A stretch of DNA of 64,000 nucleotides from Paeniglutamicibacter quisquiliarum. Its GTDB lineage: Bacteria; Actinomycetota; Actinomycetes; Actinomycetales; Micrococcaceae. Below, one piece after another: positions 15,462 to 25,053 of this stretch. A program made the translations under genes and the position numbers. Location: contig NZ_JAHRED010000006.1 in NCBI RefSeq assembly GCF_019084045.1, forward strand, positions 124,001 to 188,000, given 5' to 3'. Under the pieces are notes generated by a model. That model made no database searches. It was not told the DNA's origin and was given only the letters and a program-made list of their open reading frames with translations. How positions within the stretch are numbered: the first letter of the stretch is position 1; each line of letters starts with the position of its first letter.

Positions 15462-17675
15462 CTAGCGCCTGACCACGGTGCGCTGGCGGGCACGGGAATC
15501 AATGAGCCACGACTGGATGTCGGCCAGCGGATTGCCGTCCTCGTCCTTGTGGTGCCGGGTCCAGTCGCCGTCGGCGTCCAGGTGCCAGCTGGCGGTGCGC
15601 GGATCCATGTAGCGGTCAAGCAGCGCCACGAGGTCGTTGATGTCCTCGCGGCTGCTCAGCGACACCAGCGCCTCGACCCGGCGGTCCAGGTTGCGGTGCA
15701 TCATGTCGGCCGAGCCGATGTAGACGACCGGTTCCCCGGCGTTGGAGAACATGAACACGCGGCTGTGCTCCAGGAAGCGGCCCAGGATCGAGCGCACCCG
15801 GATGTTTTCGCTCAAGCCCGGGACGCCCGGGCGCAGCGCGCAGATGCCGCGGACGATCACGTCGACGGCCACCCCGGCCTGCGAGGCGCGGTAGAGTGCG
15901 TCGATGACAGCCTCGTCGACCATCGAGTTCACCTTGATCACCACGCGCGCGGCCAGCCCGGCCTTGCGGTTGGCGATCTCCGCCTCGATCTTGTCGATCA
16001 GCCCCGAACGCAGCGAACGCGGGGCGACCAGCAGGCGCCGGAACGTGGAGCGCGGGGCGTAGCCCGAGAGCTGGTTGAACAGCCGCGAGAGGTCCTCGCC
16101 CACCGCGTCGTCCGACGTCAGCAGGCCCAGGTCCTCGTAGTAGCGGGCGGTGCGCGGGTGGTAGTTGCCGGTGCCGATGTGGCAGTAGCGGCGCAGCTTG
16201 TCGCCCTCGCGGCGGATCACCAGGGACAGCTTGGAATGGGTCTTCAGTCCCACGATCCCGTACACCACGTGCACGCCGGCCTGTTCGAGCTTCCGGGCCC
16301 AGGTGATGTTTGCCTGCTCGTCGAACCTGGCCTTGATTTCCACCAGGGCCAGCACCTGCTTGCCGGCCTCGGCCGCGTCGATGAGCGCATCCACGATGGG
16401 GGAGTCGCCACTGGTGCGGTAGAGGGTCTGCTTGATGGCCATGACCTTGGGGTCCGCGGCCGCCTGCTCCAGGAACGCCTGCACGGAGGTGGAGAAGGAG
16501 TCGTAGGGGTGGTGCAGCAGGATGTCGCGGCGGCGCATCGCCGCAAACACGTTGGCTGCCTTGGAGGTCTCGGACTCGTTGAGGAAGCGCGAGGTGTGGG
16601 CAAGCTGCTTGGGGTAGTGCAGGTCGGACCTGTCGATCCCGGCGATCACGCCCAGGCCGCGCAGATCCAGCGGGGCCGGCAGCGCAAAGACCTCGTCCTC
16701 CTCGATGCCCAGCTCGCGCACCAGCAGGGCGCGGATGTTCGGGGAAATGTCGTCCACGACCTCCAGGCGCACCGGGGGCCCGAAGCGGCGGCGCAGCAGC
16801 TCCTTCTCCAGGGCCTGGAGCAGGTTCTCCGCGTCGTCCTCCTCGACCTCGAGGTCCTCGTTGCGGGTGACGCGGAAGAAGTGGTGCTCGACGATGTCCA
16901 TGCCCGGGAACAGGTGCTCCAGGTGCACCGCGATGACCTCCTCGAGCGTGATGAAGCGCGCGACCCTGCCCGCGGAGTTCCCGGCGCGCGGGCCGTCCAC
17001 GGAGATCAGCCGCGCCATCACGTCGGGCACCTTCAGCCGGGCAAAGAGCTCCTTGCCGCTCACCGGGTTGCGGACCACCACCGCCAGGTTCAGCGAGAGC
17101 CCGGAAATGTAGGGGAAGGGGTGGGCCGGGTCCACGGCCAGCGGGGTGAGGATCGGGAAGACCTGGTCGATGAACCAGCGGCGCAGTTCCTCGCGCGCCC
17201 GTTCGTCGAGCTCGTTCCAGCCCACCAGCAGGATCTGTTCCTTTTCAAGGGCGGGGCGGACCTGCTGCGCGAAGACCTCGGCGTGGCGCAGCTGCAGCGC
17301 GTGCGCGTCGGCCAGCAGCATCTCCAGCTGGTCGATCGGGCTCAGCCCGGTGGCGGAGGGCACCGCGAGTCCGGTGGCGATGCGCCGCTTGAGGCCGGCG
17401 ACCCGCACCATGAAGAACTCGTCGAGGTTCGAGGAGAAGATCGAGAGGAAGTTGACCCGCTCCAGCAGTGCCAGCTCCGGGTCCTCGGCCAGCTCCAGCA
17501 CGCGGGCGTTGAAGTGCAGCCAGCTCAGCTCCCGGTCCAGGAACCTGTCGTCGGCGAAGTCGCCGTCGGGCAACGGCGAGGGCTCGAAGTCGGGCAGCTC
17601 GATCCGGTCCTGCGTGGCCCGGGCCGCCGGAACATCGGTGATGCCCAATGCGGAGGTGACTGGGTACGGATCCAT
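15462..17675 (-). CDS. ppk1: Polyphosphate kinase 1
   Basis: PPK1 makes long-chain polyphosphate from ATP gamma-phosphate and can run in reverse. The 737-residue product is a typical full-length PPK1: [16 protein letters not shown] (48-63) in the N domain, the [15 protein letters not shown] segment (185-199), and the catalytic His480 in [10 protein letters not shown] followed by [13 protein letters not shown]. Start ATG 17675 is supported by AGGGG eight bases upstream. It is co-directional with and immediately upstream of the Nudix/phosphatase gene, an actinobacterial pairing linking polyphosphate and nucleotide metabolism. Confidence 0.97.
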   Translation of the reverse strand: MDPYPVTSALGITDVPAARATQDRIELPDFEPSPLPDGDFADDRFLDRELSWLHFNARVLELAEDPELALLERVNFLSIFSSNLDEFFMVRVAGLKRRIATGLAVPSATGLSPIDQLEMLLADAHALQLRHAEVFAQQVRPALEKEQILLVGWNELDERAREELRRWFIDQVFPILTPLAVDPAHPFPYISGLSLNLAVVVRNPVSGKELFARLKVPDVMARLISVDGPRAGNSAGRVARFITLEEVIAVHLEHLFPGMDIVEHHFFRVTRNEDLEVEEDDAENLLQALEKELLRRRFGPPVRLEVVDDISPNIRALLVRELGIEEDEVFALPAPLDLRGLGVIAGIDRSDLHYPKQLAHTSRFLNESETSKAANVFAAMRRRDILLHHPYDSFSTSVQAFLEQAAADPKVMAIKQTLYRTSGDSPIVDALIDAAEAGKQVLALVEIKARFDEQANITWARKLEQAGVHVVYGIVGLKTHSKLSLVIRREGDKLRRYCHIGTGNYHPRTARYYEDLGLLTSDDAVGEDLSRLFNQLSGYAPRSTFRRLLVAPRSLRSGLIDKIEAEIANRKAGLAARVVIKVNSMVDEAVIDALYRASQAGVAVDVIVRGICALRPGVPGLSENIRVRSILGRFLEHSRVFMFSNAGEPVVYIGSADMMHRNLDRRVEALVSLSSREDINDLVALLDRYMDPRTASWHLDADGDWTRHHKDEDGNPLADIQSWLIDSRARQRTVVRR

Positions 17676-17758
17676 GGCTGTTGCCCCTAGCGTGGATGAG
17701 GTGGAGATGCCGAGCGCCCGCGGCAAGGCCGGAAGGGCGCGCGGCATTGCGTCGATAA

Positions 17759-18736
17759 CTACCTTACCGAAACCGGTGCGTACATGACGTCGACATCCCA
17801 CTTGGTGAAGCCCAGTTTCCGGTAGAGCGAGACCGCGGCGGTGTTGTCGGCATCCACGTAGAGCATCAGCGCGTCCAGGCCCAGGGAGTTGAGGTAGTCG
17901 ATGCCGGCCAGGGTGAGCACCTTGCCCAGCCCGGTGCCCTGCGCCTCGGGGACCACTCCGACCACGTAGATCTCGCCGATGGCCTGGTGTTCCCCGGTGG
18001 TGGGGGAGGACACCGCGGGGTGCACCTTGGTCCAGTGGAAGCCCCGGATCCTGCCCGCTTCGTCGACCGCCAGCAGGAAGCCTGCGGGGTCGAACCAGTC
18101 CTCCTCCATGCGGGCGGCCAAATCCTCGAGGGTCAGTGCGCCCTGTTCGGGGTGGTGCGCGAAGGCCGCGGCGTTCGCGGCAACCCAGCCGGGGCCGTCG
18201 GTGGCCGGGTCGAAGGCGCGGATGGAGATGCCCGCGGGCACGATCGGTGCCGGGACCTCGGTGCCGGCGACCATGCGCATGCGCCACAATTCGCGCATCG
18301 GGGCGAAGCCGAAGCGCTCGGCCAGCTTGGCCGCCGCCTCGTGGTTCCCGTGGGCCCAGGCCCGCAGCCCGCCCAGCTCGGTCTTCTCCGCCAGTGCCCC
18401 GAGCAGCCCGCCGGCGATGCCCGAATCCCGGAACGCGGGGTGCACCACCATCTCCAGGGTTCCCGGCGCGTCGGGAGTCCCGAGGACCGCGACGGCCGCG
18501 CCCACCAATTCACTCGAGGACGTGTCGGTCCCCTCGTCCAGGTAGGCGTAGGCACCCAGCAGGGCACCGGATCCCGGGGCGGTGCGCAGATCGAGAAGGG
18601 TCTGTTCGCTCAGCGGCGGGTTGCCGTCGGCTTCCTCTCCGGCGGCCACCAGCAGGTGCAGTGCGGAGAGCACGCCGGGCGCCGGGGCCCCGGCAAGCAT
18701 TTCGATGGTGACTTCGGGATTCGTCGCAGCGTTCAT
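17759..18736 (-). CDS. mshD: Mycothiol synthase
   Basis: MshD acetylates the cysteinyl amine of Cys-GlcN-Ins to finish mycothiol, the actinobacterial low-molecular-weight thiol. The 325-residue protein has two tandem GNAT domains, the family hallmark: an N-terminal degenerate one ([17 protein letters not shown]) and an active C-terminal one ([20 protein letters not shown]). The end [21 protein letters not shown] is typical. It is adjacent to a GlnR-like regulator as in mycobacteria. Its presence supports placement in Actinobacteria. Confidence 0.95.
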   Translation of the reverse strand: MNAATNPEVTIEMLAGAPAPGVLSALHLLVAAGEEADGNPPLSEQTLLDLRTAPGSGALLGAYAYLDEGTDTSSSELVGAAVAVLGTPDAPGTLEMVVHPAFRDSGIAGGLLGALAEKTELGGLRAWAHGNHEAAAKLAERFGFAPMRELWRMRMVAGTEVPAPIVPAGISIRAFDPATDGPGWVAANAAAFAHHPEQGALTLEDLAARMEEDWFDPAGFLLAVDEAGRIRGFHWTKVHPAVSSPTTGEHQAIGEIYVVGVVPEAQGTGLGKVLTLAGIDYLNSLGLDALMLYVDADNTAAVSLYRKLGFTKWDVDVMYAPVSVR

Positions 18737-18761
18737 ATCCCTAAGATAGCCGCAGCGGCGC

Positions 18762-19460
18762 CTAGCCGTCGACGCTCTCGGCGTTTTCGTGGCGTTGCGA
18801 GGCGAAACGGTATCCCACGTTGCGCACCGTGCCGATGAGCTGTTCGTGGTCGGTGCCCAGCTTGGCGCGCAAGCGGCGGACGTGGACGTCGACCGTCCGC
18901 GTGCCTCCGTAGTAGTCGTAGCCCCAGACCTCGTGCAGCAGCTGCTCGCGGGTGAAGACCCGGCCGGGGTGCTGGGCCAGGTACTTGAGCAGCTCGAATT
19001 CCTTGTAGGTCAGGTTCAGCGGGGAACCGTGGACCTTGGCGGTGTAGCTGGCCTCGTCGATCAGCACGCCCGCGGCGCGGATCGGTGCACCCGTGGATCC
19101 CTCGTCCGGGGCCGACCGGGCCAGGGCCAGGCGCAGCCGCGCCTCGACCTCGGCGGGGCCTGCGGTGTCGAGAATGACGTCGTCGACCTGCCAGGACGCG
19201 GAGATCGCCGCCATCCCGCCCTCGGTGAGCACCAGCAGCAGCGGGCAGGCGATGCCGGTGGTGCGCAGCAACTGGCACAGCGTGCGGGAGGCGGCCAGGT
19301 CCTTGCGGCCGTCGACCAGCACCACCTCGGATCCCTCGGTGGCCAGCAGCGCGGCCCCCTGGGCGGGCATGACGCGGACCTGGTGGGAGAGCAGTCCCAG
19401 TGAGGGAAGGATGTCGGCCGAGGGCCCCGGGGCGTTGGTCAATAGCGCGATGACGGCCAT
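18762..19460 (-). CDS. GlnR-like orphan response regulator (OmpR/PhoB type)
   Basis: The 232-residue product has a receiver-like domain (1-115) and a C-terminal winged helix (about 130-220) with the OmpR/PhoB pattern [18 protein letters not shown] and [15 protein letters not shown]. The receiver keeps a DGRKD aspartate but lacks the classic DD acidic pair near the N terminus, as in GlnR, the phosphorylation-independent nitrogen regulator of actinobacteria. The mshD neighbourhood also matches mycobacterial glnR. No histidine kinase gene is adjacent. ATG 19460 is used. A role in nitrogen control is inferred from family and synteny, not from target sites here. Confidence 0.85.
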   Translation of the reverse strand: MAVIALLTNAPGPSADILPSLGLLSHQVRVMPAQGAALLATEGSEVVLVDGRKDLAASRTLCQLLRTTGIACPLLLVLTEGGMAAISASWQVDDVILDTAGPAEVEARLRLALARSAPDEGSTGAPIRAAGVLIDEASYTAKVHGSPLNLTYKEFELLKYLAQHPGRVFTREQLLHEVWGYDYYGGTRTVDVHVRRLRAKLGTDHEQLIGTVRNVGYRFASQRHENAESVDG

Positions 19461-19659
19461 CGATGCCTTCCCTCCCAGGTGCTTGGGTTGCCGATTCCGC
19501 GGGCCGGGCCACACGTGCGGCGCAACCCCCGGTGAATCGGTGTTTACACAATGAAGTATAGATTGCCGTGCGTTTCCATTACGTTTCCGAGCCCGCAACA
19601 CGCGCCGGGCCCGGTGCCCCCGGGCGGGGTGCCGGGCCGGATAGGGCAGGATGTAACCT

Positions 19660-20397
19660 GTGAGATTCAAAGTTTTGGCCACAGGAACGATTGCCCTTGC
19701 CCTGGTCGTCGGGGCCAGCCAGCTGCCCGGCGGGACGCCCTGGCCGGTGCTTGGGGTCACCCTGGTGCTGCTTGCCGCCTTCGCCGTCGGCTGGCCGCGG
19801 CTGATGAAGGTGCCCTCGCCCAACCCGGTGTCCCTGGTGATCTTGGTGGTCGGTGCGGGGGCAACATTGCTGGGCCTCTTCGCGCCGTCGGGACCCGGGC
19901 TGGGCTGGGTGGCGCCGTGCCTGGCCACCGGCGTCATCCTGATGTTCCTCACCCAGCTGGTGCGCGGCACCGACGCACAAAAGCGCCTGGAGTCCGCCGC
20001 CACGGGAATCACCGGCATGGTCGTTGCCGCCTTCGGCTCGGGCTGGGCGGTGCTGGGGACCGAACCGGCCGGGCCGGCCCTTTCCCTGATGGCGGGGATC
20101 GGCATCCTGGGGGCGGCGGTCCCCGGGGTGCTGCGGCTGCCGGACCGCGTCGTCTTCCCGCTGGGCTTCGTGCTGGCGGTGCTGCTCGGCGGTGCGGCCA
20201 GCCTGTTGCACCCGGGTGTCAGCCTGGTTCCGGCGTTGGTGCTGGGCGCGGCCTGCGGCCTGGTCGTCGTCGGCTCGCGGGCCATGCTGGTTTCCGTGGG
20301 CGGGCCCAAGGGGCCGGCCCAGATGGCGGCCGCGGCGCTGACCCCGCTGCTGGTCTGCGGATCGGTGACCTGGTACATCCTGCTGCTGCTGGTCTAG
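19660..20397 (+). CDS. Polytopic membrane protein of unknown function
   Basis: A 245-residue hydrophobic protein with about eight predicted spans and few polar loops. The GTG start at 19660 follows AGGAT at about 10 bases. It is transcribed divergently from the GlnR-like gene, so the two may share regulatory DNA in 19461-19659. I do not recognise a functional family, and the sequence offers no catalytic motif. Confidence 0.75.
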   Translation: MRFKVLATGTIALALVVGASQLPGGTPWPVLGVTLVLLAAFAVGWPRLMKVPSPNPVSLVILVVGAGATLLGLFAPSGPGLGWVAPCLATGVILMFLTQLVRGTDAQKRLESAATGITGMVVAAFGSGWAVLGTEPAGPALSLMAGIGILGAAVPGVLRLPDRVVFPLGFVLAVLLGGAASLLHPGVSLVPALVLGAACGLVVVGSRAMLVSVGGPKGPAQMAAAALTPLLVCGSVTWYILLLLV

Positions 20398-20477
20398 TGG
20401 CCAGGGCCCGGTGGGGCGCGCCGCGGCCGACGTCACGAAAGGCCCGGGGGTCCCGCCAAACCGGTTAGGATGGTGGC

Positions 20478-20594
20478 ATGAACGAATACCTTGGACTCGA
20501 AATCTTCTTCCTCTCGCTGCTGACCCTGGCGGGCCTGGGCATGGCCGGCTTCGCCGGACTCGTCGTTGCGCGCCTTTTCAAGGGCCAGAAGTAA
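20478..20594 (+). CDS. 38-residue single-span membrane peptide
   Basis: ATG 20478 is preceded by TTAGGATGG. The product starts MNEYLGLEIFFLSLLTL, has one hydrophobic helix (about 8-32) with small residues, and ends in a basic VARLFKGQK tail. The frame has good GC-rich codon bias and the gene fits exactly in the gap before the nitrobindin-like gene 29 bases away, suggesting co-transcription. Function unknown. Confidence 0.65.
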   Translation: MNEYLGLEIFFLSLLTLAGLGMAGFAGLVVARLFKGQK

Positions 20595-20623
20595 AGAACA
20601 AACAGCACTAGGAAGCACACGCG

Positions 20624-21223
20624 ATGGCAATCGAGATTCCCACCGACCTGACCCCGGAACTGGTGCCGCTCTCGTGGCTGATCGGGACCTGGGAAGGGAC
20701 CGGACGGCTTGGCGAAGGCGAAGCCGACGACGAATTTTTCTTCCAGCGCGTGAGCTTCACCCAGAACGGGCTGCCGTTCCTGGAATACCGGTCCGAAACC
20801 TGGATCACCGACGAGCAGGGCACCACGTTGCGTCCGCTCACCGTTGAATCCGGGTTCTGGTCCCTCGAACGCCCCATGCTGGACGGCGATCTCGGCCCGG
20901 GAATGACGCCCGGGGACATTGTTCCCGCCCTGCGTTCGGCCCAAGACGTTGAAGACTTGCGCACGGACGAGGGCGGGTTCAAGATCCAGGCCAACATCGC
21001 GCACCCCGGGGCGATCAGCGAACTTTACTACGGCGTCATCAAGGGCCCGCAAATCCAGCTGGCCACCGACTTGGTGATGCGCGGCACCCACGCCAAGGAC
21101 TACGCGTCGGCCACCCGGATCTACGGCCTGGTCAACGGCGATCTGTACTGGCGGTGGGACGTATCCACCGGCGGCAACGACCTCAAGGCACACGCCTCGG
21201 CCGCCCTCAAGAAGCAGGGATGA
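20624..21223 (+). CDS. Nitrobindin-like heme-binding beta-barrel protein
   Basis: The 199-residue product belongs to the FABP/THAP4-like (UPF0678) family. SWLIGTWEGTGRL (residues 17-29) is the family opening, and beta-strand segments follow (FLEYRSETW, GFWSLERPM, ELYYGVI). Mycobacterial relatives bind ferric heme and isomerise peroxynitrite to nitrate. The C-terminal heme-ligand histidine cannot be assigned with certainty by eye, so enzymatic activity is unproven. Its ATG 20624 is well placed; the stop overlaps the next start as ATGA. Confidence 0.85.
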   Translation: MAIEIPTDLTPELVPLSWLIGTWEGTGRLGEGEADDEFFFQRVSFTQNGLPFLEYRSETWITDEQGTTLRPLTVESGFWSLERPMLDGDLGPGMTPGDIVPALRSAQDVEDLRTDEGGFKIQANIAHPGAISELYYGVIKGPQIQLATDLVMRGTHAKDYASATRIYGLVNGDLYWRWDVSTGGNDLKAHASAALKKQG

Positions 21224-22296
21224 CCATGGCGATTTCGCCGTTACTCTCCAGGCCCGGCGCCGTCGGCGCGTCCGGGATCGATGAGGGCGTCGCCGCCCAC
21301 TACGGGGAACCGAACCAGGAGCAGCGCAGGCTGCTCTCCGGCGCGGCCGTGGCAGACATGTCCCACTTCGGCGTGGTCACGCTCTCCGGCGAGGACCGGC
21401 TCTCCTGGCTCAACACCCTCTCCAGCCAGGCTCTGACCGGGCTGGCCGAGGGGCAAAGCACCCAGACGCTGCTGCTGACGGTGCAGGGCCGCATTGAATT
21501 CGACATCCGCGTGCTGGCCGGCGCCGACAAGCTCTGGCTGATCGTCGAGCCGGGACAGGCCGAGCCGCTGGCCGCATTCCTGACCCGCATGCGCTTCATG
21601 TTGCGCGTGGAAATCACCGACGTCTCGGCGGAATTTGCCGTCGTGGGCGCCTGCGCACCGCAGCCGGCACTCGCGGAGAACCCGGTCTGGGTCGACCCGT
21701 GGCCCGGCGTCACCACCGGCGGCTATGCCTACTCGGAGCCGGAACACCCGGGGAACGAGCGTCCCTGGTACCTGTACATCGTGCCGGCGGCGGAACTCGA
21801 GCGGGCGGTCGCGGACCTGCCGCTGGCCGGGATGCTCGCCGTGGAGGCGCTGCGCATCGCCGCCTGGCGTCCGCGCTTCGGCTTCGAGACCGATGAGAAG
21901 GCCATCCCGCACGAACTGGATTTGATCCGCACCGCGGTCCACCTGGACAAGGGCTGCTACAAGGGCCAGGAAACCGTGGCCCGCGTGCACAACGTCGGGC
22001 GCCCGCCGCGCCGCCTGGTGTTCCTGCAGCTGGACGGCTCGATGCACACCCTGCCCGCCCTCGGCTCCCCGGTGATGGTGGGGGAGAAGGCCGTCGGCTC
22101 GCTGACCTCGGTGGCAACGCACTTCGAGGCGGGGCCCGTCGGGTTGGCGCTCGTCAAGCGCAACATCGACACCGAGCTCGAGCTGGAGGTCGTGGACGGC
22201 GAGGAGCGCTACGCCGCGAAGCAGGAGATCATCGTGACTCCCGAGGCCGGGCAGATCGCCGGCCGCTTCACCGGCTTCATCCGTCCGCCGCGCTAG
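21220..22296 (+). CDS. YgfZ/GcvT-like folate-binding protein
   Basis: The 358-residue product is a YgfZ-type protein: a GcvT-like fold that binds tetrahydrofolate and supports iron-sulfur cluster assembly or repair. The signature K-G-C-Y-x-G-Q-E is at 244-251 with Cys246, followed by TVARVHNVGRPPR. The start ATG 21220 overlaps the upstream stop (ATGA), so translation is coupled to the nitrobindin-like gene; both products bear on oxidative or nitrosative damage. Same-order homologues occur near mshD in mycobacteria. Confidence 0.92.
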   Translation: MTMAISPLLSRPGAVGASGIDEGVAAHYGEPNQEQRRLLSGAAVADMSHFGVVTLSGEDRLSWLNTLSSQALTGLAEGQSTQTLLLTVQGRIEFDIRVLAGADKLWLIVEPGQAEPLAAFLTRMRFMLRVEITDVSAEFAVVGACAPQPALAENPVWVDPWPGVTTGGYAYSEPEHPGNERPWYLYIVPAAELERAVADLPLAGMLAVEALRIAAWRPRFGFETDEKAIPHELDLIRTAVHLDKGCYKGQETVARVHNVGRPPRRLVFLQLDGSMHTLPALGSPVMVGEKAVGSLTSVATHFEAGPVGLALVKRNIDTELELEVVDGEERYAAKQEIIVTPEAGQIAGRFTGFIRPPR

Positions 22297-22380
22297 AAAA
22301 CGCTGGAACGGGCCCAGCCATCCGTGTCTTCCACGGGTCTGTGCAACACGTTGCGGCACGGCGGGACCAGTAATACACCT

Positions 22381-22416
22381 AAAACGCCCGGCCGGGGTTT
22401 CCCGGTCGGGCGTTTT
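22381..22416 (+). terminator. Rho-independent terminator after ygfZ-like gene
   Basis: AAAACGCCCGGCCGGG (22381-22396) pairs with CCCGGTCGGGCGTTTT (one G-T pair) around a short loop. The T run on the 3' side makes this a strong stop for the 20478-22296 unit. Confidence 0.88.
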
Positions 22417-22545
22417 GCGTGGACGGGCAGGCAGGAAGGCCCGGTGCGGTCCTTATTTCGTTGAGCCGGTGGTCAACGGGACAGCCCGTCGTGCGTTCAT
22501 GCCGGGCTTTCCAACCGTTCACTTGAACCTTGTACGGTCACCCGC

Positions 22546-24153
22546 ATGTCTTCTTTCAAGTTCGGGCGCGTTCTCGCCCTCGCCGCCGCGGCCGGCGCGC
22601 TGTCCCTTTCCCTCGCCCCCGCTGCCCTTGCCGTCCCCGCGGAAACACACAAAGTCGAGCAGGACGGCGCAAAAACCGCTTCCCCCGGGAAGGGGCAGGG
22701 CACGGGCGCCGGGCGGTGCCACGCACCGGGCCTGCCGCCTGTCCCGTACCGGGAAGGCACCGTGGCCTACTTCCAGGACGCCCATGAGTGCAGCCCGCGC
22801 GAGCACGCCCTGGGCTACCGTGGCGGCATTGCCCGCCTTGCCACCGTCCTGGACGGCATCGAGGCCGCCAACGAGAATCCTGCGACCATCTTCGGCGGCG
22901 ACATGGCCGGAGGCAGCCTGTTCGGCGGCGTCTACAAGGGGTTCCCGTTCGTGGAGGCGTTCAACGACCTGGGCGTGGACGCTGCCACCTTCGGCCAGCA
23001 TGACTTCGACTTCGGTCTCGAGACAGCGCTGGACCTGGTGAAGGCCTCGGAATTCCCGTGGATTGCATCCAACCTCGCCTACAAGGACGGCAGCGAGTTC
23101 CTTCCCGGCGCCGTGGCCGGAGCCGTGGAAGCCGGTGAGCTGACGGTCGGCGTCATTGGCCTCACCGGCTCGTTGCAGAACAGCTCCGCCAATGCCGATC
23201 TCGACCAGCGGCCCTACCTCGAATCCACCCAGGCCGGGGTGAAGCTGCTGCAGGAGCAGGACGTCGATGTCATCGTCGTCTCCGGCCAGATCGACCGGGC
23301 AGAAGGGCTCGAGCTCATGGACCGGGTCCCGGAAGTCCAGGTGCTCATGCGTGAGGAGAACAGCGGCTCGTCCCCGGCCGAGGCGATCGAGCTGGGCGAC
23401 GGGCGCCTGATGGTCACCGGCATGGGCGACTACGGCGTGGTCGCCGAGATCGACATCGCCAAGGACCTCTGCGGCAACATCACCACGGGCGCCGTCCTGC
23501 ACGACGTCGACGAATCGGTGGCCGAGGAACCTGCTTGGGCGGCAAGGGCCGCCTTCTACGAGCAGGACATGGAAGAGCGCCTCGACGCGACGATCGGGAC
23601 GGCGACCGGCGACTTTGGCCGCCGTGCCGCGGGCGAGCTGGCCGCCGATGCCTTCCGCGACTACTTCACGGCCGACCTCGGCTGGGCGAACGGCGGCGGT
23701 ATCCGCGCCGAGATCGACGGCGGCGATCTCTCGCTGCGCGACCTGCACACCGTTTTCCCCTTCGGAAACCGCGCGATGCTCATCGAGGTCACCGGTGAAC
23801 AGCTGATCGAGGGCCTGAACCAGGGTGTCGACTCCAGTCCCGAAGGCTACGGGGGCTTCCCGCGGGTTTCCGGCTTCACCTTCACCTACTCGGAATTCGC
23901 CCCCGCAGGCCAGCGCATCACCGACGTTGTCCTTCAGGACGGCACGCCTGTCGATCCGGGCGCCACTTACTCCCTGGCCATCACCAACTACGTGGCAACC
24001 AACGGCGGTGACGGCGTGAGCGCGTTCCTGAACGCCCCGATCGTGGTGTCGGCAGACGAGGGCACCGCGGATGTCAGCGCCCTGACCGCGTATGTCGAGA
24101 AGCTCGGCACCATTACGCCCAACGAAATCCCGAGGGCCACGATCCTGCCGTAG
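22546..24153 (+). CDS. Secreted 5'-nucleotidase-like protein with degenerate metal site
   Basis: The 535-residue product has a Sec signal peptide (1-29, cleavage after ALA), an N-terminal metallophosphatase-like domain and an intact C-terminal 5'-nucleotidase domain (WANGGGIRAEI, RDLHTVFPFGNR, GGFPRVSGFTF). Of the metal ligands, D78-x-H80, D119 and H152 remain. The usual N of GNHEFD is Q151, the SH of the next motif is SG (246-247), and the GHTH motif is absent (MREEN around 268-272). It is probably catalytically altered or inactive while keeping the substrate-binding half. Relatives with all ligands hydrolyse extracellular nucleotides (UshA type). Strong terminator-like structures flank it. 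Confidence 0.85.
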   Translation: MSSFKFGRVLALAAAAGALSLSLAPAALAVPAETHKVEQDGAKTASPGKGQGTGAGRCHAPGLPPVPYREGTVAYFQDAHECSPREHALGYRGGIARLATVLDGIEAANENPATIFGGDMAGGSLFGGVYKGFPFVEAFNDLGVDAATFGQHDFDFGLETALDLVKASEFPWIASNLAYKDGSEFLPGAVAGAVEAGELTVGVIGLTGSLQNSSANADLDQRPYLESTQAGVKLLQEQDVDVIVVSGQIDRAEGLELMDRVPEVQVLMREENSGSSPAEAIELGDGRLMVTGMGDYGVVAEIDIAKDLCGNITTGAVLHDVDESVAEEPAWAARAAFYEQDMEERLDATIGTATGDFGRRAAGELAADAFRDYFTADLGWANGGGIRAEIDGGDLSLRDLHTVFPFGNRAMLIEVTGEQLIEGLNQGVDSSPEGYGGFPRVSGFTFTYSEFAPAGQRITDVVLQDGTPVDPGATYSLAITNYVATNGGDGVSAFLNAPIVVSADEGTADVSALTAYVEKLGTITPNEIPRATILP

Positions 24154-24171
24154 CGCCGCATCGGAAAACAC

Positions 24172-24217
24172 CAAGGGGCCGGGATTTCGCGCACGCGCGA
24201 TTGCCCCGGCACCTTTT
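24172..24217 (+). terminator. Terminator after nucleotidase-like gene
   Basis: AAGGGGCCGGG pairs with CCCGGCACCTT (one mismatch), and an inner CGCGCACGCGCG lies in the loop. TTTTT follows. It also lies near the end of the converging GNAT gene. Confidence 0.7.
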
Positions 24218-24246
24218 TCTACCCCGCGCCCCTGTGCAGTCCCGGC

Positions 24247-24975
24247 TCAGGCCCCGTGGTGCAGCTTCAGGCTCAGCAGCGACCCGACCAGCTCGAAGCC
24301 CAGCGAGGTGGCCAGGGCGCTGGCGGCGTCCTGGCCTTCCTTGATGCGCGCCTGCGGGATCAATCCCTCGCCCAGCGCGTCGTCGACCGCCAGCGCCGCG
24401 GCGTAGCGGCCCAGGCCGTGGCCGCGCAGGTGCGGGTGCGTGAGCACCGTGGTGTCGGCCAGCAGCCCGCCCGGCGCCCAGTAGCCGGCGCCCGCCACGG
24501 GCTCGGAGCGGGTGTCGGAGAACAGCACGAAGCACTGGTCCCAGTCGGGGAGCTCGGTGCTCGCGGCGTCGTCGTGAGGGGATCCCTCGCGCAGCTCCGC
24601 CAGGTCCTCCAGGTCGGTGGAGACGGTGATGTTCTCCGAGTCCACGATCTCGAAGGGCGAATCGAGGTAGGTCAGCGCGTCGACGCCCAGCGAGCGGACC
24701 GAGGGGGCCAGCCCGGAGGCGTGCAGCAGCCCCAGCAACGCCCGGTCGTCGACGAAGTGCTGCTCGGAGGCGCCGCGCAGCAGCGGCAGGAAGTCCTCCG
24801 GGGCGCGCACCACCCGGTGGTCGCCCAGGTGCAGCACCTCCACGCGTCCGGTGTCGATCGAGGGGACGAAGAGGCCCACGGGCGCGCGGTCCGGCTGCAG
24901 CGCGGAGTCGGGCACGCCGAACTCGCGGGCCCAGGAAAGCGCGATGATGGCACGGGTGCCGAATTCAAGATTCAC
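24247..24975 (-). CDS. GNAT family N-acetyltransferase
   Basis: The 242-residue product has an unassigned N-terminal half and a C-terminal GNAT domain. TTVLTHPHLRGHGLGRYAAA is the acetyl-CoA loop, and ARIKEGQDAASALATSLGFE is the usual sugar/amine acetyltransferase ending. The acceptor is unknown. It converges on the nucleotidase-like gene across a 94-bp gap with a terminator, and is co-directional with pfkA 79 bases upstream. Confidence 0.85.
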   Translation of the reverse strand: MNLEFGTRAIIALSWAREFGVPDSALQPDRAPVGLFVPSIDTGRVEVLHLGDHRVVRAPEDFLPLLRGASEQHFVDDRALLGLLHASGLAPSVRSLGVDALTYLDSPFEIVDSENITVSTDLEDLAELREGSPHDDAASTELPDWDQCFVLFSDTRSEPVAGAGYWAPGGLLADTTVLTHPHLRGHGLGRYAAALAVDDALGEGLIPQARIKEGQDAASALATSLGFELVGSLLSLKLHHGA

Positions 24976-25053
24976 GGTTTCGAGCCTAGTGCAGGAGCGG
25001 GCCGCCGGAGGGTCCCCGTGGCGCGCAAAACGCCCGGGCGCCGGCGGCGGGAC

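Noticed and set aside
15369-17690. 773-residue plus-strand open frame opposite ppk1
   Set aside because: It is a GC-driven shadow of ppk1, which has all its catalytic motifs.
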